Source of the DNA: Candidatus Babelota bacterium
GTDB lineage: Bacteria; Babelota; Babeliae; Babelales; Vermiphilaceae
DNA: 64,000 nt
Direction of reading: 5' to 3'
NCBI GenBank assembly: GCA_013287855.1
Contig: JABDCY010000003.1
Location: 1 to 64,000, forward strand
Made by a program: the position numbers and the translations under genes. Under the pieces are notes generated by a model. The model had not been told where the DNA came from, did not search any database, and saw nothing but the letters and a program-made list of their open reading frames with translations. Of the stretch, positions 37,320 to 45,669 are shown piece by piece; within the stretch, counting starts at the first letter, position 1, and each line of letters opens with the position of its first letter.

Positions 37320-38417
37320 ATGGTTAGTTATGGAGTAGTTGCACACATTGTCAAACGATGCGCACTTATTACAGTTGGTTTAGCCATTATTTTGTATTTT
37401 GCCACCGGCTCCATTAAACAACCTGTCTTTTTTCAATTTCCTTACAAAGAAGAGCTTATTATCAAGCAAGGCTATGATATTGTTGCCCGTCATGTAGATA
37501 GCAAAAGAAGCATCACCGAACATGTGGTTTTTGCCGTGCAAAAAAACGATGTATCGCCAGAACAATTGAGACGGCCGGGCATTTTGATACTACGTCCTAA
37601 GGCTCGAGCCACCATCTTAATGTGCCATGGATTTGGGTGTGATAAACGGGATATTGCCTTCTTGCGCATAATGTTTCCTGAGTACAATATCATGACGTTT
37701 GATTTTAGAGCCCACGGTGCTTATTGTGAGGGGCAATATTGTACGTTAGGTAAGGAAGAAGCTTTTGATGTTGTAGGCGCAGCGCAGTTCTTGAAGCAAT
37801 ATGATAAAACTAAAAACCAACCTGTTATGTTGTATGGTTTTTCCATGGGTGCTGTAGCTGCAATTGAAGCACAAGCAAAAAATCCATCGTTATTTAAAGG
37901 CATGGTGCTCGATTGTCCTTTTGATTCGGTACAAAGTCTTATTCGTCGAGGTCTTGATCAGTTGAAAATTACGGTGTTTGGTTACGAAATTCCAATTCCA
38001 GGCAAATCATTATTAGAAAAGGGCGCCTTTAATCAATATACGCAGCCCTTAGTGCAAGCGCTTCTTAAAATTTTTGCAGGCTTTGATGCAAAGCGCACCT
38101 CAGTTGCCGCGCACCATGTGCATCCAGAAGAATCGATAAAAAAGATTACGGTGCCATGTTTCTTTATTCACTGTAAAAATGATGAAAAAGTTCCGGTAGC
38201 GGCAATAAAAACAGTATTTAATAATGCGGGAACCGATCATAAACAACTGTGGATTACCGGAGGCCGCCGCCACTTTGATTCATTTTTCCATGAACCAGAT
38301 CGCTACATTCGCAAAGTACAGAAATTTTTCAAGCGGGTTCTTGCCCAAGCATATACAGAACTTAGTAAAGACAAGGTAATTGATGATTCTGATCACCCAC
38401 GTTCTGATCTTTTCTAG
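37320..38417 (+). CDS. Membrane-anchored alpha/beta hydrolase
   Basis: TILMCHGFGCDKRD, LYGFSMGAVAAIEA (GxSxG), VPCFFIHCKNDEKVP; N-terminal TM. Confidence 0.85.
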   Translation: MVSYGVVAHIVKRCALITVGLAIILYFATGSIKQPVFFQFPYKEELIIKQGYDIVARHVDSKRSITEHVVFAVQKNDVSPEQLRRPGILILRPKARATILMCHGFGCDKRDIAFLRIMFPEYNIMTFDFRAHGAYCEGQYCTLGKEEAFDVVGAAQFLKQYDKTKNQPVMLYGFSMGAVAAIEAQAKNPSLFKGMVLDCPFDSVQSLIRRGLDQLKITVFGYEIPIPGKSLLEKGAFNQYTQPLVQALLKIFAGFDAKRTSVAAHHVHPEESIKKITVPCFFIHCKNDEKVPVAAIKTVFNNAGTDHKQLWITGGRRHFDSFFHEPDRYIRKVQKFFKRVLAQAYTELSKDKVIDDSDHPRSDLF

Positions 38418-38427
38418 CGGGGGTTTT

Positions 38428-39081
38428 ATGAAAACGAAGTGCTCGTTAATTCTCGTAGGTTCACTCATACTCTTTTCGCGCAGCGAGGGAAAAGTTCAGT
38501 GCGCAAAGACTGAAAAGAGGCTTAATTATCTATTGCGCTGCAAAGAGTTAAGTCTTGTTTGTTTTTATAATTACGATCGTCGGGATAAAAATTGTTGCAA
38601 ATGTTCTTGCGACGAAATGCACGACGTATTTAAATCTGCCAGTTCGATGCCTAAATATAAAGCTGCCGAAATACAATTCATTGAGGCAAATATTGCATTG
38701 CCTTCAACTGCATGCATAGCGCAAGAATATGATATTTGCAGCACGCCGACCTTTGTACTTTTTAAAGATGGTGACCCATATTGCGTAGATAACCAGCAAA
38801 TTCGGTTAGAAGGGCAGGCCTCAAAAGCAGATTTAATGGCACTGCTTGATGAAAATGCCGATGATATTATGCGGCGAATTATCGAAACCAAAGAAGAGAT
38901 TCGCGAGCGCCAACTTGCTGAAAATCTCTATTGGTATAACTATTATGGCTTTCCCTGGTATGGTTATTGCCCAATGGGGTATGCCAGCTATTATTGCGGG
39001 CCTTCCTGTTGGTACCCATGGTACAATTCCTGCGGCTGTTCAAGTGCGTATGTGAATGTCGGGTTTGGGTTTTGTAGATAA
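38428..39081 (+). CDS. Secreted thioredoxin-like protein with Cys/Tyr/Trp/Gly-rich tail
   Basis: Signal peptide MKTKCSLILVGSLILFSRSEG; ICSTPTFVLFKDG thioredoxin-like strand; tail WYNYYGFPWYGYCPMGYASYYCGPSCWYPWYNSCGCSS. Confidence 0.7.
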   Translation: MKTKCSLILVGSLILFSRSEGKVQCAKTEKRLNYLLRCKELSLVCFYNYDRRDKNCCKCSCDEMHDVFKSASSMPKYKAAEIQFIEANIALPSTACIAQEYDICSTPTFVLFKDGDPYCVDNQQIRLEGQASKADLMALLDENADDIMRRIIETKEEIRERQLAENLYWYNYYGFPWYGYCPMGYASYYCGPSCWYPWYNSCGCSSAYVNVGFGFCR

Positions 39082-39201
39082 TTTGGAAATTTCACTATTG
39101 CTAACTTCAACTAATCTTTTATAAAGTGCTTGCCAATCTTTATTTCCGTACTATTATTAAAGTAATTTATTAAAGTTGTAATGAGGCCAACGTGAGCTAC
39201 G

Positions 39202-42200
39202 TTGCGACCTCATATTTTTTTACTAAATAAGCAGTGGTGTCCCATGAATAATGCAGTGCGCATATTACTTTCTGTAGTAGCTTTTCTACACGTCCCAATC
39301 TCTTATACCAATAATCTTTTAGAACAGACCAAACAAGTATTTAAAGGTTCCACACTTGCGGAGCTCATACAACAACGCACCGCGAAAACGCAGGAAGGAG
39401 GATTTCTTTCTGGCACTCCTGTTAGTGTCTCTAAGGGAAATTCTTTAATAGAAGAGCTCAAAGAAGGAGATGAAGTTCTAAGTTATAATGATGTTGCGCA
39501 AGTAGTTCAAAAGCCAATCACCCATGTTGCCAAATATACAATTCATGAATATTTCAAAATAATAGCAGGTGATCAAATCATCTATGCTGCTCCTTCTCAA
39601 AAATTCTTAGTCGAGACAGAAAATGATCAAAAAGAAATTGAAAAGAAATGGATTGAGGCCAAAAGTCTCACTTCAGCTCATCGTCTATTAAAAAATGTTA
39701 ATGAAACTTTAGCGATTAAAGAAATAGAAAAAATCAATGATGATGTAGGCAAAGATGTTCACATTATCACCATTAAAGATCAACATAATTATTGCGTTGG
39801 CAATGAGAATATCCATACGCACAATATCATTCCAGTATTTGTGGCAACTATTCCAATTGTCATAGAAACCGCAACTCCAATTGTAACAGCCGCGACTCAT
39901 GCATTTGGTATTATGGCAGTTGGAGGGACTAGTTATTTTGTACTCACTGACGTTTTTCGAAAATGGAAAAAAGAACGATCACATCAAGAAATATGTAGCA
40001 ATGCAAATCCTGTAACAATGACGCCTCGTGTAGATTCAACTCAACGTGTTCCTGCTATTAAAGCAAGAATGATAATTGAATCTGATCCAACATCTCCTAC
40101 GCAATTTACCGATTATTTAATTGATGAATCGGGATGTAAAACGAAATTACAAGAACATAAACTTACCCCAGCGTCGCCTTCTGCTAAAATGGCTCCCCAC
40201 GTTGAAAATTGCCGTCAACAAATCAAGGCTCGGTTAAAATTGGATGAAGACCCATTTTCCATTGGTTCTTTGGTCTATTCGATTGCGGATGATGGAACCA
40301 GAACGAAATTGAAAATAATAGGCACTGATAGTAATAATTTTCCCATTTTAGGTTCAGAAGAAGCAAAAATAATTGGGCCCAATATTGCTGAAGGCGATCT
40401 TCCAACGACATTTAAAGCGTTTCCGGCATCAAATAAACAAAATGAAACTGCCTTTATGCGACTAGGTGCCAAAGCTACAATCGAAAATCTGATTTTAGAA
40501 GAAATTGTGCCGTATTATGAAGAGCTTGTTCCACAAGTGGTCCAACAAAATTCAAATGATGGCATTAGTCAGGCTGCACTTAATATAGCACCTGTTGCAA
40601 AACAATCATTAGGCGAAATTATCGCTCAACATCCGCCAATAATACCTCAATTGGAAGCTGATAAAAACGATAAATTTCTTAAATCTTTGGTGCGCAAAGA
40701 AGATGAGGCCAAATTAGATAAAATTCTTGATAATATTCAGCTGCAGAAAGATGATATTCTCAAAAATTTAGCAAAAGGTATGGCCAATGCGCCGACTGGA
40801 AAAGAAATAATTACAATAAATGGCGTACAGCAAGCAGGTAATTTGGCAAATCTTACTATCTCAACCGCTGTCATAAATAAATTGATACCTGATGCATCCC
40901 CACAAGGTAAAGCATTAGCTGCACAAACTTGTAGCAAGTTATTAGAAACAGCTATACCTAAGTCAATAAAAGATACTGCGCCAGCAATTGCTAAATCAGT
41001 TGATACGCTTGCTCAAATGATCAATAATTTCTCAAAAGAGAAAACTGGAATTGATCTGGCAGCAAAATTCTCGCCTAAAACAAAATTCAATATTTTTAGG
41101 CCATATTCATCATGGACTGGCGATAAATCTTTCAGCGCAGATGTAAAGGATACTATTATATTAACATTACTTTTAAATCCTGAATTAGCTGTGCAGCTCA
41201 TTAGATTGGGGTGGGATTTAACTAAATTGACGTGGGAAATTCCTATTACAGGATATCAATGGTGTCGATCTAACTCTTATATCAAGGGTGTAAATGAGGA
41301 TATTGAGAATTTTAAGCGAACAGAATGTTGGTTGCAAAATGATATAAAAAATTATCATGATATTATTACAAAATGGTCTGACAAGAATCCTCTTAATGCA
41401 GAGGATATAGAAGCGAATATACGAACCCTAGAAATTACCTGTGATCTACTTGAAACTCGCAATCAAAAAATCAAAAAACAATTTGAGGTTTATCAAAAGT
41501 CCTATTCACGATTTCCTGCAGAATGGAAATATGGCTTATTGGAGAATATTCATAATGAGGTGCAAAACTCTCTTCGCGATGAAGAAATCATTAAATTATG
41601 TAGAGAATCGATCAAACAAGTCCGTGAAGTTAATACAACAAATTTAAAAAAACAAGCAGAATATTTAGAACTTACGCGCAAAGAGCAAGCGCACATTGTT
41701 AGTCAACATGAAAAAATTAATCATTGCGATAATGGATTGCCAACGTTAGTCGAAAACGTTGTACCTGATTCAAAAATTCAAGATGGCATTGTATCGGTAC
41801 CTACTTGCGGTACTGGCGCAAACACTAAAGTTGAAGATCTTTTGCCAAAAGTTGATGATACTGGAAATAAAAAGGCGCTTCAACCAACAACCATTGATGC
41901 TGGTTGTGGTAATAATGTTGACACAGGAATGATTGAGCCAAAACCTTGTAATTCAAGTAAACCCGATTTGCCATCGCTGGTTGACAATGCAGTCCCACAA
42001 ACGGATGCGAAGCCTCATGATCAATCGAAAGTTCCACAACACAATGAAGATAAAATCGAAATTAAGAAAAAATCTGAAGTAGATACAATTTCTAAAAAAC
42101 AAGCTGAAAACAATGGTCAAAACGCTGAGGAGCAACCAAAAACCGGAGAAGGACGTCATCAGAACGCCAAGGAGATGGGGGGTGAAGAGGTTTGGGATCT

Positions 42201-42522
42201 TTCGGAAAATGGACGAACAATAAATGGAAGGTTTTATACAAAACATGCACTAGAAAGAATGGCGCCAGACTGTCCATATGCAAGAGCCGTTTTAGAACGT
42301 AGAGCACAAGATGCAGGGCATAAGCGCAACTCAAAGGGGTTTAAAGACGGCGTGCAACCGCGAGGAATACCTCCTATGCTGATTGAAGAAGTAATAGCGA
42401 AAACCAAACCTATTCAGGGTCAAAATCAAGGCACCGTTGAGTATTTATCAGATGGCTTAAAAATCGTAACTAATTTAGATGGTGATGTTATAACCGTTCA
42501 CCCTCAAAAGGAAAACTTATGA
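39202..42522 (+). CDS. Large secreted polymorphic-toxin-like protein with Hint domain and C-terminal toxin-like tip
   Basis: Hint-like GFLSGTPVSVSKGNSLIEELKEGDEVLSYN ... HNYCVGNENIHTHNI; C-terminal NGRFYTKHALERMAPD..VQPRGIPPMLIEEVI..GTVEYLSDGLKIVTNLDGDVITVHP. A signal peptide is likely at the ATG at 39244. Confidence 0.8.
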   Translation: MRPHIFLLNKQWCPMNNAVRILLSVVAFLHVPISYTNNLLEQTKQVFKGSTLAELIQQRTAKTQEGGFLSGTPVSVSKGNSLIEELKEGDEVLSYNDVAQVVQKPITHVAKYTIHEYFKIIAGDQIIYAAPSQKFLVETENDQKEIEKKWIEAKSLTSAHRLLKNVNETLAIKEIEKINDDVGKDVHIITIKDQHNYCVGNENIHTHNIIPVFVATIPIVIETATPIVTAATHAFGIMAVGGTSYFVLTDVFRKWKKERSHQEICSNANPVTMTPRVDSTQRVPAIKARMIIESDPTSPTQFTDYLIDESGCKTKLQEHKLTPASPSAKMAPHVENCRQQIKARLKLDEDPFSIGSLVYSIADDGTRTKLKIIGTDSNNFPILGSEEAKIIGPNIAEGDLPTTFKAFPASNKQNETAFMRLGAKATIENLILEEIVPYYEELVPQVVQQNSNDGISQAALNIAPVAKQSLGEIIAQHPPIIPQLEADKNDKFLKSLVRKEDEAKLDKILDNIQLQKDDILKNLAKGMANAPTGKEIITINGVQQAGNLANLTISTAVINKLIPDASPQGKALAAQTCSKLLETAIPKSIKDTAPAIAKSVDTLAQMINNFSKEKTGIDLAAKFSPKTKFNIFRPYSSWTGDKSFSADVKDTIILTLLLNPELAVQLIRLGWDLTKLTWEIPITGYQWCRSNSYIKGVNEDIENFKRTECWLQNDIKNYHDIITKWSDKNPLNAEDIEANIRTLEITCDLLETRNQKIKKQFEVYQKSYSRFPAEWKYGLLENIHNEVQNSLRDEEIIKLCRESIKQVREVNTTNLKKQAEYLELTRKEQAHIVSQHEKINHCDNGLPTLVENVVPDSKIQDGIVSVPTCGTGANTKVEDLLPKVDDTGNKKALQPTTIDAGCGNNVDTGMIEPKPCNSSKPDLPSLVDNAVPQTDAKPHDQSKVPQHNEDKIEIKKKSEVDTISKKQAENNGQNAEEQPKTGEGRHQNAKEMGGEEVWDLSENGRTINGRFYTKHALERMAPDCPYARAVLERRAQDAGHKRNSKGFKDGVQPRGIPPMLIEEVIAKTKPIQGQNQGTVEYLSDGLKIVTNLDGDVITVHPQKENL

Positions 42523-42845
42523 ACTTTGATGCATTAAGAACTGATTTATTGATTCTTTTTGATTCCGAGGAAATCCTTGACAAGGAAGCAAGAATTGTTC
42601 GTTATAAGTATACATTTAATGAAGATTTTATTTTCACATTATATATTTCTGGAATTGAAGATGTTGTTACTATTAGTTTAAGTCACAAAAAGTTAGATTT
42701 ATTCATTTTTGATGTTCTTCTTGAAGATATAACAAAAATAATTTGCAAGGAAAATAAATTGTTTTTTTACAAAAAATCAAATATAGAAGAGCCTAGTGCC
42801 ATTGTACAGGTTAAACCGAGCGTTTCTTTATCTTGTGATTTATGA
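42519..42845 (+). CDS. Putative immunity protein 1
   Basis: ATGA overlap with the toxin-like CDS stop; 108 aa; paralog of the next ORF. Confidence 0.7.
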   Translation: MNFDALRTDLLILFDSEEILDKEARIVRYKYTFNEDFIFTLYISGIEDVVTISLSHKKLDLFIFDVLLEDITKIICKENKLFFYKKSNIEEPSAIVQVKPSVSLSCDL

Positions 42846-42885
42846 TCAGCGTAAGACACTAATTGTCTGACTAGTTAAGGAGTTC

Positions 42886-43212
42886 ATGAGCGGATTATTT
42901 GAAGAATACCAATTATTAGCATTATTCGATGATTACAAAATTATCGATCCCGAAGTTAAAATAGGTGAATACAGTGTGACCTATGATAAAAAAATGACTT
43001 TTATATTATATGTTTCTACTTATGAAAGCACAGCAATTCTCACGTTGATTAATAATGACACTAATAACATTATTTTTAATATAGGCATAAAAAAACTAGA
43101 AAAAATTATTTGTAAAGAAGAAAAATTATTCTTTTTCAAAGAACGGTCTTTGCAGCAGCCCATTCTTACAATTCAAATTAAGCCGATGATATCACTAGAT
43201 TGTGATCTCTGA
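42886..43212 (+). CDS. Putative immunity protein 2, paralog of immunity protein 1
   Basis: Shared IICKE.KLFF.K......(V/I)Q(V/I)KP..SL.CDL ending. Confidence 0.7.
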   Translation: MSGLFEEYQLLALFDDYKIIDPEVKIGEYSVTYDKKMTFILYVSTYESTAILTLINNDTNNIIFNIGIKKLEKIICKEEKLFFFKERSLQQPILTIQIKPMISLDCDL

Positions 43213-43251
43213 AATGGTTAAAAAAATTCTTAAAATATCACTGAACAAAAA

Positions 43252-43353
43252 ATGGGAAAAAAATCTGGAACATTAGAGTATATAACTGATGAAATAAAAA
43301 TCGTAACAAACCTTAATGGAGATATTGTTACTGGGCATAGAATAGGAGCTTGA
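43252..43353 (+). pseudogene. Orphan toxin-tip fragment
   Basis: MGKKSGTLEYITDEIKIVTNLNGDIVTGHRIGA* aligns with QNQGTVEYLSDGLKIVTNLDGDVITVHPQKENL* of the full-length protein. Confidence 0.8.
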
Positions 43354-43355
43354 AA

Positions 43356-43493
43356 ATGAGTTTGTATTTTGAAAATTATCAATTATTAGAATTATTTGAC
43401 ACTATCGATTAATTGATCCAGAAGTTAAAATTGCCGAATATACATGTGTAAATGCAATTGATATAACCATAAAGGAAATCAAGTTTTTCTAGA
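43356..43493 (+). pseudogene. Frameshifted immunity-gene fragment
   Basis: MSLYFENYQLLELFDTID* then, in another frame, LIDPEVKIAEYTCVNAIDIT; compare MSGLFEEYQLLALFDDYKIIDPEVKIGEYSVTY. Confidence 0.75.
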
Positions 43494-43665
43494 ACCGCTT
43501 CATCGCAATGATCCTGCCCAATACCGCATTGAAATTGATCGTGATATTTTGCTTAAAGTAGTTAATGATTGGGAAGACTTACTCAATCAAAAGCCCGATG
43601 AAATAATCATGACGCAAGATGAGAGCGGAAATATAACGCTCGAAGGTGTTTTTAAAAAAATCTGA
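43471..43665 (+). pseudogene. Second orphan ORF fragment, possibly a different immunity family
   Basis: KGNQVFLEPLHRNDPAQYRIEIDRDILLKVVNDWEDLLNQKPDEIIMTQDESGNITLEGVFKKI* open with no start. Confidence 0.5.
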
Positions 43666-43797
43666 ACTTCCAAATGTTGTATGCACTTGTCTTTACACAT
43701 GATTTGATTAAATCCATAGTGGAAAAATTGCTGAATATACGGTAGTATGTGGCGTCCAAAAATTACGAGCAAAGCGTTATCTGGAAAGTTTTTCATT

Positions 43798-44814
43798 ATG
43801 AAAATTTGCTTATTCAAAAAGATAATCATTATAATATTTTGCGTATTATGTAACTTTAATTCAGCATTTCCAATTATTGTAAATGCTCATTTCTTAGAAA
43901 AAATTCTTGATGATGGCAGTACTCAACGAGTGTATTTATTTGGTGACCGAAAAATTTGGTTGTCGAAAGAACCAGAAGATCAGAGAAAAGAGATTCAGAA
44001 TTATGATAATTGGGTTCAGGAACAGATATTTATTTGGGCCGAACATTTGCGTGCGTGTGTAATGGTAGAGGATCTTTTGGAACGAAATATCGATGATGGG
44101 GAATTGTATAAATTATTTACTGTAATTCCACAAACAATACTAAAATGTTTTTCCTATTTGGATACTGCAAGCTCGCCTCTGAAGAATTTGATTCCTAAGT
44201 GTCGAGCCAATAATATTAAAGTGACAAATATTGAAAAGGGACAGAATCGACGTGCAGGTTCTTACTTTTCCCTTCCTCTTACTGCAATTTATTTGTTGAG
44301 TTGGATATTGCCTGAAAAATCAAATTTAAAAAAAAGTGCGCGTATATTAAGTTTTGTTCTTTGCAATTGTGTATTAGCAGACTTGTGGCAGAAATTAAGT
44401 ATAAGGAAAAAAATGTTTCATTCACCTGAAAAAGAAAGAATAATTGAGCATTTTATGATTATAGATAAGCGATATAAAAATGATTCTTCCTGGTATGAAT
44501 ATTTACTCCATTCGGATCCGAATGATGTCTTTTCAGATGCGAACACTCTTTCTTTAATTTTAGAAAACAAGCAACAAGAAAATTTTATTATTTGCGCCGC
44601 CTCTAAGCATTGCTACAACATAAGCGAAGCCTTGGTTGCTGAAGGTTTTACTCATAAGAAATTTGTTGCTGATCCTCATCATAGTTGGTCTTTGGGTATG
44701 GTTATAAGTAAGGACTATCGAATTGATATTGATCTCTTCTTTAGGTTATCTATTGATGAAAGCAAATTTAATTGTGTTAAGCGAGGACCTGTAAAGTTTG
44801 ACTTCTGTCGCTAG
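43798..44814 (+). CDS. Secreted/membrane protein of unknown function
   Basis: Signal peptide MKICLFKKIIIIIFCVLCNFNSA; ORF-track start 17 codons upstream. Confidence 0.65.
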   Translation: MKICLFKKIIIIIFCVLCNFNSAFPIIVNAHFLEKILDDGSTQRVYLFGDRKIWLSKEPEDQRKEIQNYDNWVQEQIFIWAEHLRACVMVEDLLERNIDDGELYKLFTVIPQTILKCFSYLDTASSPLKNLIPKCRANNIKVTNIEKGQNRRAGSYFSLPLTAIYLLSWILPEKSNLKKSARILSFVLCNCVLADLWQKLSIRKKMFHSPEKERIIEHFMIIDKRYKNDSSWYEYLLHSDPNDVFSDANTLSLILENKQQENFIICAASKHCYNISEALVAEGFTHKKFVADPHHSWSLGMVISKDYRIDIDLFFRLSIDESKFNCVKRGPVKFDFCR

Positions 44815-44892
44815 CCTTCTCGCCATTTGATAATCTGACTTTTTACTATAGACTCAAAAATAATAATGTATCTATTTAAATCAGGTTATTTT

Positions 44893-45597
44893 ATGACTAA
44901 ATTACGCTTATTTGTCTCGCCAATGCTCCTATTTGCCAGTTTATTAACAGTATTCCAATCTTTCGCCACGCAGCTGGATTTTCAGGGCTGCGCCCAATTC
45001 TTAGAAAACTATAAGACCAACTTTTCTCTCGGCAGTTCAGCCCTCGATCTGGCGCTCGCCTATGGTATTTTAGAAGGGACTATTGTAGTTCATGAAGCTC
45101 TGGGCCATGGTGGCGCAGCAAAATTGCTCTATGGAGTAAAAAGCCGTGTATTTATAGGTACCCCACCTGATAAGGAAGAGACCGAAAAAGCTGGCTTTGA
45201 ATTTAGAGATTTCTCCCTTGATGGTCGCTGCGATTATATCGGTATCACAAATCCTCATCCACTCAAAGATGCTTTGGTAGCCGCCGCTGGACCCATCACC
45301 GCAGTCCTTGCAAATTATCTTATGTTTAAATTAGTCAACAGCAACACGCAATCACACGAATTAATAGCGGCAAAATTGATGTGTATTGCAGGTATGATCG
45401 GACATGGATTACAACTTAATCCAAAAATGCTTCCACTTGTATCTGGAGCACATCAAAAGAGCACTGACGGTGCGGATATGCTAAAATATCTCAAAGCTTG
45501 GTGGAGCAGTAAACCTCAAACCGCTCGCGCGAATATACTCCAACACATCAAGCGCTTTTGGAATGCGCATCTGCCAACAAAACTTCACTCCGCATAA
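44893..45597 (+). CDS. Membrane/secreted protein with M50-like metallopeptidase motif
   Basis: Signal peptide; IVVHEALGHGGAAKLLYG (HExxH) and ALVAAAGPITAVLANYLMFK. Confidence 0.65.
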   Translation: MTKLRLFVSPMLLFASLLTVFQSFATQLDFQGCAQFLENYKTNFSLGSSALDLALAYGILEGTIVVHEALGHGGAAKLLYGVKSRVFIGTPPDKEETEKAGFEFRDFSLDGRCDYIGITNPHPLKDALVAAAGPITAVLANYLMFKLVNSNTQSHELIAAKLMCIAGMIGHGLQLNPKMLPLVSGAHQKSTDGADMLKYLKAWWSSKPQTARANILQHIKRFWNAHLPTKLHSA

Positions 45598-45669
45598 CAT
45601 TGTTTTAAGTGCAGCAAATTGCTGCTATACTAAACCAAAAATTATCCATTCTTTTGCCATGGAAGTTGT

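Noticed and set aside
39709-42334. Several minus-strand ORFs (39709..39900, 41825..42037, 41953..42246, 42092..42334)
   Set aside because: All antisense inside the large Hint/toxin-like CDS, without start signals or domain features.
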